The position numbers were made by a program, and so were the translations under genes. The notes under the pieces were generated by a model. It searched no databases. It was not told the origin of the DNA and was given only the letters and a program-made list of their open reading frames with translations. A stretch of DNA of 40,752 bases from Alteromonadaceae bacterium (GTDB taxonomy: Bacteria > Pseudomonadota > Gammaproteobacteria > Enterobacterales > Alteromonadaceae), in contig JABSOI010000054.1 in the NCBI GenBank assembly GCA_013216015.1, forward strand, positions 1 to 40,752. The letters are read 5' to 3'. This document shows, in pieces, positions 27,398-37,730 of the stretch (position 1 is the first letter of the stretch; every line of letters starts with the position of its first letter).

Positions 27398-28285
27398 TTA
27401 TGCCCATAGCAACAAAATAATCACACTGACTACGATTAAACACATGCCCAGATATTCTGCTTTGGTAATAGACTCTTTAAACAAACGATGTGTTAATACT
27501 AATGTAATAAAAAACTCTACCTGTCCGAGCGCTTTTACGTAAGCCGCATTTTGAAGACTCGCAGCAGTAAACCAGCCAATAGAGCCTAATACACTGGTAA
27601 TGCCGACAAATAAACATAAACGCCAATGCTTTAACATTAAACCTATTTGCGATTTATCTTGAATCAATAAATACAATAGCGACATAACCGACTGCACAGT
27701 GACCATAAAAACCAATGTAATGGCAGCACTGAGTATTAAATCGGTATTTAATGCCAAACTCGATTCACGTATAAGTAAGGTAGTAATTGCCAAACCTAAA
27801 CCTGCGGCTAAACCAAAACCAGCACCCGGATTTTGAAAAACATCCGCAAAGGTAAATTTTACTTTTGAAACAATAAAAATCCCCACTACCCCCACAATTA
27901 CTGAGGTCCATCCCCAAAGACTTAAAGGAGCAGCAAATAAAATGGCACCAACAACCGCCACTTGAATCGCTTCTGTTTTTGCTAAACTTGTTGCTACCGC
28001 AAAGTTACGGTATCGAAAAGCAGCAATCAAACAGACAGTTGCAATAATTTGTACAACACATGCGATCAGGGAAAATTGCAGAAACTGAGAGTTCAATACT
28101 GGCATTTCTACGTCTTTAACTTCAAAAATGCCCCATAAATATAACCAGGCAAATGGCAAAGCATACAAATAACGAACACCCGTGGTGGCCATCGAATTGA
28201 GATGTGTTGATAATTCTTTTTGTCCGGCAGTTCGGATCGCTTGCATAAATGCAGCAAGCAAAGTGAAATAAATCCAAATTTCCAC
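27398..28285 (-). CDS. EamA/DMT-family transporter
   Basis: A 295-residue inner-membrane protein with about ten helices in two repeats (LAKTEAIQVAVVGAILFAAPLS in the first half, ALGQVEFFITLVLTHRLFKE in the second). It is only distantly similar to the transporter at 25783. Substrate unknown. It lies 66 bp downstream of sbcC on the same strand and could be co-transcribed with sbcDC. Confidence 0.88.
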   Translation of the reverse strand: MEIWIYFTLLAAFMQAIRTAGQKELSTHLNSMATTGVRYLYALPFAWLYLWGIFEVKDVEMPVLNSQFLQFSLIACVVQIIATVCLIAAFRYRNFAVATSLAKTEAIQVAVVGAILFAAPLSLWGWTSVIVGVVGIFIVSKVKFTFADVFQNPGAGFGLAAGLGLAITTLLIRESSLALNTDLILSAAITLVFMVTVQSVMSLLYLLIQDKSQIGLMLKHWRLCLFVGITSVLGSIGWFTAASLQNAAYVKALGQVEFFITLVLTHRLFKESITKAEYLGMCLIVVSVIILLLWA

Positions 28286-28351
28286 GAAAATAGCTTTCCT
28301 CTTTATAACAGATAAAAATAGGCGGATAAAAAATTAATTAAGTTTTTATAA

Positions 28352-31300
28352 TTAATGCTCAAACTTAAATTGTTTATCTAAGCAACTAACACCTAGCCCA
28401 CTGAGTTTTTTAACTTTAATTTGCACGGCAATACGTTCTTTCAACGTATCCACATGGCTGATCACCCCTATCATTTTGCCACTGGCATTAAGGTTATCAA
28501 GGGCGTCTAACGCAATTTCGAGTGTATCATTATCAAGTGTGCCAAAACCTTCATCCAAAAATAAGGAATCGATACTGGTTTTAGCGCTGACGAGATCAGA
28601 CAAGGCCAATGCCAGTGCCAAACTCACTAAAAAGCTTTCTCCGCCTGATAATGTTTTGGTGTCTCTTACTGTATCGGCTTGCCAAGTGTCTAATACTTCC
28701 AGCGCTAAGGTATCACTGCTTTGACATTGCAATTGATAACGCCCATGCAAACGGTTTAATTGCTGATTGGCTAAATAAACTAAATGGGCCAAAGTTAAAC
28801 CCTGGGCAAAACGACGAAATTTATCCCCTTGAGCCGAACCAACCAATCCGTTCAAATGAGATAAATCATCAAGGTTTAATTGCTGCTCAGTTATTTGTGT
28901 TAATAAATGCTGCTGTTGCTTTCTTTGCTGTTGATCTTGAGTTAAACGCTGACTTAATTCTCCCTGTTTAAGTTGAGATTGTTTTATTTGCTCACTGATT
29001 TCAATTAACTGATTTTCTAATTCAGTTAAAGGTTTAGTAAATAATGCTTTTACTGTTTCCTGCCCTTGGACAAGCTCTTGCGCCAGTTCTTGTTTTAACC
29101 AATGCTCAAGTTCTTCAGACATTCGCTGCTGTTGTTCAGCTATAATTTCAACTTGTTGTTGATATTGGTTGATCAACAGAAGTGATTGCTGCTTTTCATC
29201 TGATATTTCCTGCTGCAATTTTTTCAGTGTTTCACGCTTTTCAACAGATATTAACGCAGCTAAAAATTCATTTTCGTCGGTAAAAACACTTCCCGCTAAA
29301 CTACTGTGCCAAATTTGTTCTGATTCATTACTTAAGGTCTTTAAGTCAACAAGTTGCTGCTCTGTCGCTTGTAATTTCCCCTGCAGTATTTGTAATTGCT
29401 GTTTTTTTTCATTAACACTGTGTTGTTGCTTAGCTAAAAGTTCTTTAGCATTTAACCGGCTTTGTTGAATATTTTCACGAACCTGTTTTACCACTTGCTC
29501 TGCAAAAAGTTGAAAGCGTTGCTGTTTCAGCACTTTAAGATCAACCAATGCTTGTTCAACTTGTTGGGTAAACTTTTGTTGTTCGATGTTTACCTGTTGT
29601 AACTGGTGGTTAGCAACCGCCAATGATTGTGTTAGTTGGTTAAGTTTTTCCTGTTCCGTTGTTTGTAAAGTCAACGCCTGATTATATTCATTTACTTGTG
29701 CTTGTAGGCTTAACCACCATTGTTCAAATTCATTACTATCACTGAGCAACGCCTCAGCTTTAAACTCACTTTTTTGATCTGGCTGCTCTGGCTTCTCCAG
29801 AACATTCTGAATATCTTTCAACAATTGCCCGGCCAACTCATTTGTTAGTACTTGCTTACTTTCAAGCAGCTTTGCTAATTCAGCTAACATTGAAGCTTGT
29901 TGATTAACTTTATTCTCTAATAATTGTCGCTGAGAGATTAAATTAAGCTGCTTCTTTTCGTCATCAAAGTACTGTTGCTGTGCTTGATTAAGTTCATGAT
30001 TCACTTTTTGTAATTGGCTGACAACCGTGCTCATCAATTTAAGTTGTTGATCATTGTTTACACAATAACTTTCAATAATTTCAATATCAGCCAACTGGCA
30101 AGACAAAGCCAGACGAACACTATGTTCAAGCCATAGCTGCACTAAATTTTGCTGCTCAGTTTTAGCCTTATCATTATTGGCAATTGTTGCGTTTAGTTGT
30201 GCCGTTAATAAGGTTTCTTCTTGATTAAAACTTATGCCTTGCTGCTCTAACGCTGTTAATTTGTCGTTTTGTAAAGCTAGGCGGTTTTGTTGATCACTTA
30301 CATTTATTTGCTGATATTCGGTGATTGCCGGATGTTCATGTGAACCACATAACGGACAAGCTTCATCTGGTTGTAACTTAGCCCTGTGCTCAGTTAAAGC
30401 CATAATAGTTTGTTGTTGATTCACTATGGTTTCTATATCAATAAGCTTTTGTTTTTCAACCCGGTAAACGGCCTGGAGGTTTTTATGGGCGGTACGGTTT
30501 TCTTTGTGTAATTGCTGGTCTTTTTGAATATTCGTTAAATTCTGTTCAATTTCATTATTGAGCATTTGAAAACGTCTGGCATTTTGCAGTGATTGTGCCT
30601 GTACACCTTGGTTTTCCTGCAACGTTGACAGTTCGTTTTGCAGGTGTTGTTCATCAACAAAATCATTAAGCAAAGACACTTTAAGCTGTTTGTTCTGTTC
30701 AATTTGGTTTTTTACTTTAGCAAGCGTTTGATCTGAACCATTGATCGTTGTAGCTAATTCCTGCTGCTGCTTTTGAGTTGCTAAATGCTCAGTTTCCAAA
30801 CTCTTTTGTTGGTTTATATAATCAATGCAGGATCTGTTTTCCTGCTGTATTTGCAAATACTGGTTTTTCCACAAAGGCAGTTTTTCAGGTAAAACTTGCA
30901 AATGATGATTATGTTCAACATAAGTTTTTAACTTATCTAACGCTGTTTGCAATACAGATTGCTGAGTTAATAATTCACCTTGAATTTGTTTATCTTTATT
31001 AACGGTTTGCTCAATAGACGTTAATTCAGCTTTATTTTTTTCCAGCTGGTGCTGAGAATTTTCTATCGTATTATCTAACGGCAGCACTTGTTCAATGATC
31101 AGTGCTTCTGCGCTATGAAACTCTTGCTCTTGCTGCTGCTGTGACAACATTAAATCGTTAAGTTGTTGTTCAACCTTTTGCGCTTCTGTTTCGCTGTTTG
31201 TCAGCAACTGGGTTATATCAGTCAAGGTTTGCTGTTTTTCTAATGTTTGCTTTGCGGTTACTTGTTTTTGTTCATAGGGTAAACGCAATAATTCTGCCGG

Positions 31301-32155
31301 TTCAGATAATTGTAAAAGATTTAATTCTTCTTTTACTGAATTTTCTTTATTGATAACAGCCTGCTGTTGCTGCTGAGCACCTTTAAGTTTTTCTTGATTA
31401 TCAACTGATGCGGTCTGCCATTTCACCACTTCTTGCCAATGCGCTTGCTTGGTTATTAATTGCTTTTCTTCAATTTTTATTTTATTAAACTGTTCATTGA
31501 TCAACTCAAGCTCTTCATCACTAATTAAAGATACGCCCTGGCTGTGAGCTTGCAGTAACTTAAGTTCTTCATTAACTTTTTTATGGTTGTCGAATACTTG
31601 TTGAGAAACTAAACCATAAATTTCGGTGCCGGTTAATTCTTCTAATAACTCAGCTCTTTCATTTGCCGGTGCATTTAAAAAGGCAGCAAACTGACCTTGA
31701 GACAACATCATCGACTTGGTAAACCGTGAAAAATCCAAACCGGTAAGTTTAGCGATGCCCTTACGTACATCACCTAATTTTTCCGCTAAAATGTCACCGT
31801 CAAGGGTTGCTAATTCAGCTTTCGGTGATTGCAACTTACCATCACTTTTATTCTTTGCCCGACGTTGACTCCAGAAAGCGCGATAACCTTTGCCTTTTAC
31901 TTCAAATTCAACTTCAGCTAAACAATTAGCCGTGTGTCGAGTCATTAGCTGATTTTGTTTATCTGAAACCGTCAGTCTCGGTGTTTGATGGTAAAGCGCC
32001 AGACAAATAGCATCTAAAATGGTAGTTTTACCCGCCCCTGTCGGGCCTGTTATCGCAAACAAACCACTTGCGTCAAACGGTGCTTTGGTGAAATCTATCT
32101 GCCAATGGCCTTTTAGTGAATTTATGTTTTCAAATCGTAAACTTAAAATTTTCAT
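28352..32155 (-). CDS. sbcC: Exonuclease subunit SbcC
   Basis: A 1267-residue SMC-like ATPase, partner of SbcD; the complex cleaves DNA hairpins and processes protein-blocked ends. Walker A is GPTGAGKTT near residue 38; the zinc hook [10 protein letters not shown] is near 598; the signature [21 protein letters not shown] begins near 1165; Walker B is [12 protein letters not shown] near 1195. It is about 220 residues longer than E. coli SbcC. The excess lies in the two coiled-coil arms, which are extremely rich in Gln and Leu. The start overlaps the sbcD stop by 4 bp (ATGA). Confidence 0.96.
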   Translation of the reverse strand: MKILSLRFENINSLKGHWQIDFTKAPFDASGLFAITGPTGAGKTTILDAICLALYHQTPRLTVSDKQNQLMTRHTANCLAEVEFEVKGKGYRAFWSQRRAKNKSDGKLQSPKAELATLDGDILAEKLGDVRKGIAKLTGLDFSRFTKSMMLSQGQFAAFLNAPANERAELLEELTGTEIYGLVSQQVFDNHKKVNEELKLLQAHSQGVSLISDEELELINEQFNKIKIEEKQLITKQAHWQEVVKWQTASVDNQEKLKGAQQQQQAVINKENSVKEELNLLQLSEPAELLRLPYEQKQVTAKQTLEKQQTLTDITQLLTNSETEAQKVEQQLNDLMLSQQQQEQEFHSAEALIIEQVLPLDNTIENSQHQLEKNKAELTSIEQTVNKDKQIQGELLTQQSVLQTALDKLKTYVEHNHHLQVLPEKLPLWKNQYLQIQQENRSCIDYINQQKSLETEHLATQKQQQELATTINGSDQTLAKVKNQIEQNKQLKVSLLNDFVDEQHLQNELSTLQENQGVQAQSLQNARRFQMLNNEIEQNLTNIQKDQQLHKENRTAHKNLQAVYRVEKQKLIDIETIVNQQQTIMALTEHRAKLQPDEACPLCGSHEHPAITEYQQINVSDQQNRLALQNDKLTALEQQGISFNQEETLLTAQLNATIANNDKAKTEQQNLVQLWLEHSVRLALSCQLADIEIIESYCVNNDQQLKLMSTVVSQLQKVNHELNQAQQQYFDDEKKQLNLISQRQLLENKVNQQASMLAELAKLLESKQVLTNELAGQLLKDIQNVLEKPEQPDQKSEFKAEALLSDSNEFEQWWLSLQAQVNEYNQALTLQTTEQEKLNQLTQSLAVANHQLQQVNIEQQKFTQQVEQALVDLKVLKQQRFQLFAEQVVKQVRENIQQSRLNAKELLAKQQHSVNEKKQQLQILQGKLQATEQQLVDLKTLSNESEQIWHSSLAGSVFTDENEFLAALISVEKRETLKKLQQEISDEKQQSLLLINQYQQQVEIIAEQQQRMSEELEHWLKQELAQELVQGQETVKALFTKPLTELENQLIEISEQIKQSQLKQGELSQRLTQDQQQRKQQQHLLTQITEQQLNLDDLSHLNGLVGSAQGDKFRRFAQGLTLAHLVYLANQQLNRLHGRYQLQCQSSDTLALEVLDTWQADTVRDTKTLSGGESFLVSLALALALSDLVSAKTSIDSLFLDEGFGTLDNDTLEIALDALDNLNASGKMIGVISHVDTLKERIAVQIKVKKLSGLGVSCLDKQFKFEH

Positions 32156-33501
32156 GCTTTAACCTCATGTTCTGTTGAGACTAACTCAGATTTAACTTCA
32201 TCAACCGCCTGTTGGAATAATAGTGTTAAACGATCCTTTCGGGCCAGTTCGTCATCACTATCCCAATGCTCTTGAGCAAGACGGGTTTCAAAAACATCAT
32301 CGAGACTTAATTCATTTAAAGTGATTTTTTTCTGATGTTCAGGCATCAATTCACGTGACTTTTTACTGCGTCGCACCAACAAAATTTCAATCGGTAAATC
32401 CTCTACCAAAAGGTCAATTCGTCCTTGCAGGTCTTGTAAATAACCGGCACTTTCTATTTCAATATCAAGCCAGATTTTATCTTGTACTATTTTATTTTGT
32501 ACTATTTGTTCTTGTACTATTTTATTTTGTGTTAACGGATCAACCGTGTTTTCATCAACAACAAGCGTAATGTCTTGTGCTAAATCTTCCAATGTCGTTT
32601 TTATCATCGCCATTGCCTGAAAACGAGGCACAACCAGCGGGATAATTTCAGGTTTATTTCCTGCTGCTTCCTCTTTATTTTCACAAAAATCAAGCAACAG
32701 CACTTGTTTGTCTTGTTTGACTTCATCAAAACTTAACGGGATAGGCGAACCACAATATCGGATACAATCATCTTTATTCACTTTTTGCGAACGATGAATA
32801 TGACCCAGGGCAATATAATCAGCCTTAGGAAAAGCACTCGCAGGAAAGGCCTCTAATGTTCCAATATAAATATCACGAACAGAATCTGTGGTTGAGGCGC
32901 CTACGGTAGTTAGATGTCCGGTCGCTATAATAGGAAGTTGCTGATTTTCTGCTGATTTCCCGACTAATTTCTTAGCCAGTGACTCAGCATAAACAAAGAG
33001 TTTCTGGTAATGATCAGAAATTGCCTGTTGCAATGATTGTTGTTTTACACTTGCAGATTGCCCTGCCTGACTTTTTATAACATCTCTTGGACGAATAAAA
33101 GGTATAGCACAAATAATAGCCTTAGCTTGACCCTCTTTATCGTTAAGGGCAAAAACTTGTTGATCAATATTATCTGTTACCGCAGGAATAACATGAGTTG
33201 ACAAACTCCCGAGCAACTGCCTAGATTCGCCTAACATCGCCACTGAATCGTGGTTACCCGCCAGAACAACAAGCTGACAATTTAACTGATGAATATTAAC
33301 AATAAAATCAAAATACATTTCACGGGCATAACTGGGCGGAGTACCTGTATCAAAAATATCCCCGGCAACAATAATAGCGTCAACCCCCTGCTCTTTTACC
33401 TGCTCTAACAACCAGGTTAAAAACTGTTGATGCTCATTTGCACGGCTTTTACCATAAAAATGTTGACCCAAATGCCAGTCCGATGTGTGAATGATGCGCA
33501 T
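32152..33501 (-). CDS. sbcD: Exonuclease subunit SbcD
   Basis: A 449-residue Mn-dependent metallophosphoesterase nuclease. The five motifs are visible: DWHLGQ, GDIFDTG, GNHDS, a GHLT segment and ALGHIHRSQ. It is longer than the 400 residues of E. coli; part of the excess is a 5-residue tandem repeat (QNKIV type) near residues 325-343, before the C-terminal capping region. First gene of the sbcDC operon. Confidence 0.96.
   Translation of the reverse strand: MRIIHTSDWHLGQHFYGKSRANEHQQFLTWLLEQVKEQGVDAIIVAGDIFDTGTPPSYAREMYFDFIVNIHQLNCQLVVLAGNHDSVAMLGESRQLLGSLSTHVIPAVTDNIDQQVFALNDKEGQAKAIICAIPFIRPRDVIKSQAGQSASVKQQSLQQAISDHYQKLFVYAESLAKKLVGKSAENQQLPIIATGHLTTVGASTTDSVRDIYIGTLEAFPASAFPKADYIALGHIHRSQKVNKDDCIRYCGSPIPLSFDEVKQDKQVLLLDFCENKEEAAGNKPEIIPLVVPRFQAMAMIKTTLEDLAQDITLVVDENTVDPLTQNKIVQEQIVQNKIVQDKIWLDIEIESAGYLQDLQGRIDLLVEDLPIEILLVRRSKKSRELMPEHQKKITLNELSLDDVFETRLAQEHWDSDDELARKDRLTLLFQQAVDEVKSELVSTEHEVKA
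32473..32529 (-). repeat. 15-bp in-frame minisatellite in sbcD
   Basis: Units of 15 bp encode [15 protein letters not shown] and then QDKI. The first and third units are identical at the DNA level. Confidence 0.8.
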
Positions 33502-33940
33502 ATTTAAAAAAACCTAAATTGATTGAATTGATTAAATTTATAGGGAATAAATAATGAGTAAGATTCTACCTGAATAATGGTTTAACTTTTATGATTATTA
33601 GGGAATAATTTATATCTTTAAGATTGTAACCGCGCACCAAAAATAAAAAATAAATGGCGTCTATACCCGTTACCTTTCAAAATGCGGGAATTTGAGGTGA
33701 ATTAAAAAGCATAGTTACAAGACGCTGATTCGCCGGATAAGTTATTCTTATTTAAGATTCAGCAACGCAGTAAATATGTTTTTTAAACGAATCAAAACCT
33801 GCATTTTGAATGGTGATGGGTATATTCAACAAAGATACGGGCAAACGCTTTTTTACTTAGTGAATAATGGTGAAATACAAGCTATGCCACTTCACCAGAT
33901 CACTACTCCACCGTATCAAACACGGTAAACAAACAACAAC
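33502..33940. other. Gene-free region with inverted-repeat element
   Basis: About 440 bp upstream of sbcD. It contains the 163-bp element at 33662-33824; the rest is AT-rich without a credible frame. The sbcD promoter should lie at its left end. Confidence 0.6.
33662..33824. mobile_element. Small inverted-repeat element, family C
   Basis: A 163-bp element with 27-bp terminal inverted repeats differing at four positions. The left end is TATACCCGTTACCTTTCAAA; the right end, on the other strand, is TATACCCATCACCATTCAAA; both continue with ATGC. The centre can also fold (GATTCGCC...GATTCAGC). Non-coding, MITE-like. Confidence 0.7.
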
Positions 33941-34096
33941 CTAAGGTTCATACTCTTCAACATCAGAAAACCTTTGACTTAAGAAGTTTGACATATTTTC
34001 TTTTTGATAATCTTCCATAGAGGCATAAAAAGCTACACCTGCTAATAAAACAAATAAAATGGTAATTTTTAATTTTTTCTTGGTGTTTATATTCAC
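33941..34096 (-). CDS. Small single-helix membrane protein, unknown
   Basis: Predicted 51 residues from a GTG start with AAGGGA eight bases upstream. A Lys-rich N-terminus, one hydrophobic helix (ITILFVLLAGVAFYA) and a charged, acidic C-terminus ending VEEYEP are visible. A TTG start 39 bases further up is possible. Not recognised; whether it is expressed is uncertain. Confidence 0.4.
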   Translation of the reverse strand: MNINTKKKLKITILFVLLAGVAFYASMEDYQKENMSNFLSQRFSDVEEYEP

Positions 34097-34334
34097 TACG
34101 TGATCCCTTGTAAAATCAAAGTTATACAGTACCAATTCCTCGGCTATTCAATTGTAAAATAGGCTAATATAATTTATATTTTTTGAAAAGCAGTATTTTT
34201 ATTTTTGTTGTTTCAATAAATTTAAGTACAGCTACATTGAACGGAATTAATACACATTGAAGTTCGAACAGAAATATATACTAGTCTATAGTTAATTAGC
34301 TTAGCTATTTTCAATCTCAATAGGAACTCCCCCT

Positions 34335-34706
34335 ATGAAAAATCAAATTGTTTGGGTAGACATACCAGTGGTAGATTTAGACCGCGCAATTGCGTTTTAT
34401 TCAGCCATATTAGATGATGCGGTAGAAAAACAAGACGTTGGTAAATTTACCTTCGGTGTATTACCACACGCTACCACTAATGTTTCGGGTTGTTTAGTAC
34501 CATCACCAGCCGCTTAGATTTTCACGTCAGGGCCATTAATTTATTTCAATGTTGACGGACGGTTAAATGACGCAATAACAAAAACAGAAACAAATGGAGG
34601 AAGAATCATAGAAGAAAAAATGACACTTGGCCAGTATGGTTATCGTGTTATTATTCATGACTCAGAAGGCAATCGCATTGCTTTACATAGCTATTGTGCC
34701 ACATAG
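34335..34706 (+). pseudogene. VOC-family (glyoxalase-fold) gene with in-frame amber stop
   Basis: The frame starts at an ATG with AGGA eight bases upstream and reads WVDIPVVDLDRAIAFYSAIL, typical of the VOC fold. It meets TAG at 34515-34517 after 60 codons. The same frame then continues for 63 codons with LIYFNVDGRLNDAITKTE, GGRIIEE and HDSEGNRIALHS, the expected second half. One nonsense change therefore splits a gene of about 123 codons. Substrate unknown. A sequencing error or suppression cannot be excluded. Confidence 0.85.
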
Positions 34707-34736
34707 TTATTTTGTATTGTGAATTTGTATAGTTAA

Positions 34737-34788
34737 TCTGCATAGTTATTCTGCGTTGTTATTCTGCATAGTTATTCTGCGTTTTTTT
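34737..34788. repeat. 26-bp tandem repeat
   Basis: Two units beginning TCTGCATAGTTATTCTGCGT, with further partial units (GCATAGTT) on both sides, in the gap between the broken VOC gene and ybaK. Non-coding. Confidence 0.7.
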
Positions 34789-34858
34789 TGCATAGTTTCG
34801 ACCCAAGACTATTAACAAAGATAAAGACAAAAATAAAAACAAAGCAATAAGGCAAAAA

Positions 34859-35326
34859 ATGACCCCAGCAGTAAAACAAGCCAAACAGAATAAAATAAAC
34901 TACCAGTTACATCAATATCAACATGATTCGAATGCAAATTCTTTCGAACAAGAAGCAGATGATAAACTGGCAATTAATGCTGAACAAATATTTAAAACTT
35001 TAGTTGTCGCTACAGAATCTCAACAATTAGCGGTTGCGATTGTTCCTGTTTCACAACAATTAAATTTAAAAGCTATGGCTAAAGCATTAAAAGTTAAAAA
35101 AGTTCAAATGGCACAAGCAAAACGGGTAGAAACAAGTACAGGTTATGTTTTAGGAGGAGTAAGTCCTTTAGGGCAAAAAAAACGCCTGACCACCATCATT
35201 GATAACAGTGGTCAAAATTTTGAGTCCATTTATATTAGTGGGGGTAAGCGAGGTTTGGAAATAGAACTGTCTGCCAGTGACTTAGCAATGCTTACGAAAG
35301 CAAGTTTTGCTGAAATAGCACTTTAA
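34859..35326 (+). CDS. ybaK: Cys-tRNA(Pro)/Cys-tRNA(Cys) deacylase YbaK
   Basis: A 155-residue trans-editing protein that hydrolyses mischarged Cys-tRNA(Pro). It begins TPAVKQAKQNKINYQLHQY, has IFKTLVV, VGGVSPLG-type YVLGGVSPLGQKK and YISGGKRGLEIELS, all diagnostic for YbaK/EbsC. Length is normal (E. coli 159). AAGG lies 7-8 bases before the start. It stands alone. Confidence 0.96.
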   Translation: MTPAVKQAKQNKINYQLHQYQHDSNANSFEQEADDKLAINAEQIFKTLVVATESQQLAVAIVPVSQQLNLKAMAKALKVKKVQMAQAKRVETSTGYVLGGVSPLGQKKRLTTIIDNSGQNFESIYISGGKRGLEIELSASDLAMLTKASFAEIAL

Positions 35327-35362
35327 CCAGAAATAGCACAGCTCCTAGGCATCCATGCCTTC

Positions 35363-35387
35363 GCTGCATTAGTGCATCCATGCACGT
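35363..35387 (-). repeat. 25-bp inverted match to a family A element
   Basis: A perfect 25-bp reverse-complement match to 17993-18017, the centre of the long family A element (core GTGCATGGATGCACTAATGC). The rest of the element is absent here, so the segment is a separate short repeat that occurs in both places. Confidence 0.75.
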
Positions 35388-35489
35388 CACATTAAGTGAA
35401 ACAGCTCTTTTTGCATGCCTGATTTGCCCTGTAAATAATTAGCTCTACCAAGATTTACTATTGGTAGAGCTTAATTATACTTACTTAAC

Positions 35490-35972
35490 CTAAAGTTTCT
35501 TTTCCCAGAAAACCGCTTTACCCATAACAGGATCAAGTTCATACCCGGAGAATCCCAATTTTCGATAAGCTTTTTGAGCAATAATATTTCCTTCCAATAC
35601 TTCAAGTGTCAATTTACAACAACCACGCTGCAGAGCTATTTTTTCCACTTCATTGAACATTTGTTGACTCAAGCCTAAACCACGATATTTTTCTATAACA
35701 ACAACATCATGAACATTCATTAAAGGCTTACATTTAAAGGTTGAAAAGCCTTCAATGAAATTTATCAGTCCCGCTGGTTCATTATCGACGTAACATAAAA
35801 CAGTAAATGTATCGGTGCGACTGGCCATACTTTCAATTAAATTAGCTTGAACGTGTTCACTTAATGGCTCGCCACCGCCCATGGGATCAAGCGCATAGGC
35901 ATTTAGTAATATCAGTAGATCTGTTCCATGTTGAACATTTGTATAATCAGCAAGCAGTATGTCAATTTTCAT
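35490..35972 (-). CDS. GNAT-family N-acetyltransferase
   Basis: A 160-residue acetyltransferase. The acetyl-CoA-binding segment is VVIEKYRGLGLSQQMFNEVE (R-G-x-G-x-S variant), followed by LEVLEGNIIAQKAYRKLGF, which is motif B. The substrate is not predictable. It has AGAGGAT six bases before its start and is divergent from the channel gene with 56 bp between the starts. Confidence 0.9.
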   Translation of the reverse strand: MKIDILLADYTNVQHGTDLLILLNAYALDPMGGGEPLSEHVQANLIESMASRTDTFTVLCYVDNEPAGLINFIEGFSTFKCKPLMNVHDVVVIEKYRGLGLSQQMFNEVEKIALQRGCCKLTLEVLEGNIIAQKAYRKLGFSGYELDPVMGKAVFWEKKL

Positions 35973-36028
35973 TAATAATCCTCTTTATTTATTCTGTACA
36001 AACCACGGGAGCTTACTATACTCAAGCT

Positions 36029-37012
36029 ATGAACGACAATACCCCACGTTGCCAATATCAAGATCCTGAACATTTTCATTGCTCCGGTGATGCAAATAAG
36101 AGCGGTTTTTGTTATTGGCATGACAAAACTATTGATAAATCCGGTGATGAGGTAAAGGGTGCTTTAGAGGCACATGCTAAATCTGGAGGAATGTTACGGG
36201 GCATTTTTTTAGTAAGAGCTCAATTAAGCAATGTTGATTTAGTTAATCATAATAACAAACAAGGTTATGATTTTTCATATGCCGACCTATATCATGCCGA
36301 CTTAACCAGTGCCCACTTATTTAATATTAATTTAACCGATGCGAGTTTAATGAAAGCCGATTTACGTGAAGCTAATCTCAATTATGCAAATTTAATTAAC
36401 GTAAATCTTCTTGGTGTAAAATGGACAGGCAGTAAAATTGAAAATATTTCCATCGGCAAACATATTAAACAAGAAAAGTTAGCAAAAATTTTTCTGCGTG
36501 AAAAAAATAAAAAACAAGCAGATGACTATTTTCAACAATCTGAAGAAATTTATAGAGATTTAAGAAAACACGCTGAGCAGGAAGGTATATTCACGCTTTC
36601 AGGTAAATTGATTCAAAAAGAATTAACCATGAGGCGAATGCAATTCTCCCGCTTTAGTGGGAAGCGAATTTCATCGAAAATTGTTGAATTGTTTAGCGGC
36701 TACGGTGAATCACCCCTTCGGATTATCGGAATATCAATACTCTTTATTCTATTCTGTGCTGTCCTTTATACCTTCACGGGAGTTAGTATTGACGGACAAT
36801 TTTCTGTTTATGATCATCAAAATAGTTTGCATGGTAACTTTTTATTATTCATCTCATGCCTGTATTACTCAGTGGTCACCTTCACTACCCTTGGGTATGG
36901 TGATATAACCCCCATCGGGATTTCCAGGGCAATTGCTGCGATTGAGGCGTTTACCGGCAGTTTTACTATTGCATTATTCGTTGTTGTTTTTGTTAAAAAA
37001 ATGACTCGGTAA
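36029..37012 (+). CDS. Pentapeptide-repeat protein fused to a two-helix K+ channel
   Basis: A 327-residue protein. Residues 8-31 hold C8, C18, C28 and H31, spaced like a small zinc-binding site. Residues about 79-131 are pentapeptide repeats (YADLY, HADLT, KADLR, EANLN, YANLI) that would form a beta-helix. A helical linker follows (about 145-215). The C-terminal third is a channel module: helix at about 229-252, pore loop with filter TLGYGD near 287-292, last helix at about 300-325. It should form a tetrameric K+ channel with a cytosolic pentapeptide domain, but ligand and role are unknown. ATG 36029 is chosen because the upstream frame overlaps the divergent gene; no strong ribosome binding site precedes it. 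Confidence 0.85.
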   Translation: MNDNTPRCQYQDPEHFHCSGDANKSGFCYWHDKTIDKSGDEVKGALEAHAKSGGMLRGIFLVRAQLSNVDLVNHNNKQGYDFSYADLYHADLTSAHLFNINLTDASLMKADLREANLNYANLINVNLLGVKWTGSKIENISIGKHIKQEKLAKIFLREKNKKQADDYFQQSEEIYRDLRKHAEQEGIFTLSGKLIQKELTMRRMQFSRFSGKRISSKIVELFSGYGESPLRIIGISILFILFCAVLYTFTGVSIDGQFSVYDHQNSLHGNFLLFISCLYYSVVTFTTLGYGDITPIGISRAIAAIEAFTGSFTIALFVVVFVKKMTR

Positions 37013-37070
37013 TAAATTAAACACCAAACAAACAATTACTTAAAGATAAACACCAAAACAATTCTAGATT

Positions 37071-37092
37071 TTGGTACACATATTGGTACACA
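37071..37092. repeat. TTGGTACACA direct repeat pair
   Basis: Two perfect 10-bp copies with a 12-bp period, just after the channel gene. Similar closely spaced decamers serve as arm-binding sites of tyrosine integrases; here that is only a suggestion. Confidence 0.6.
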
Positions 37093-37730
37093 CTTTACTT
37101 TTTCACTTTTATTAAACATCGTTTAATCTGAGTATTTCTTTTAATTTCAGTATCTAAAACATCATTCAATTTACCAAATAAATATAAATTGCGTATTAGA
37201 TTTCTATCGGCCAATAATTCCGATTATCCGGCCACCTAGTTTCCAGTGACTCGGCCACTGGTATCCCAAATAATTCATTCCTTAGATTTTTTTACAGGTT
37301 AGCTCGCACAGGAAAAGAAAAATGCTTTACGCAATAAATGTCAACTTCCTGATCAAACAGCTGAAATAATGTGATAACTTTCTATCTCACTTTGGGGCAC
37401 TTAGCGAGATAGAATTAAGGACAAGTTTGTTCGCTTTGCTGACGTTAGCTACTGGTTGTTCTTTAGGTCAACTGATAGCCAATAGCCGACATTAGCTTTT
37501 GTAAAATAATAAACATATTAGGGGCAATTTCAACCAAAAATAAATACATGTTTGAGGGGCTGCTGTAAGCTCAAAGCTGTCGTTGACCTTCCATCCGCTA
37601 GACATTAACTTTGTCACAAACACGAGATTAAGTAGTGGACTAAAAAGTGATTCTAATTAAATTTTGTATCGGGAACGATGCAATTTAGACTGATTAATGA
37701 GTCCCCCTGATTTAGTTACTGATATTCTAT

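Noticed and set aside
28476-29468. Several plus-strand frames of 80-120 codons
   Set aside because: All are antisense to sbcC, with composition explained by its Gln/Leu-rich repeats.
34097-34334. Possible gene between the small membrane protein and the VOC gene
   Set aside because: About 240 bp of very AT-rich sequence with frequent stops in all frames.
35864-36028. Upstream extension of the channel protein by 55 residues
   Set aside because: It would overlap the divergent GNAT gene, and the added residues are unlike the family; the Cys-rich N-terminus follows directly after ATG 36029.
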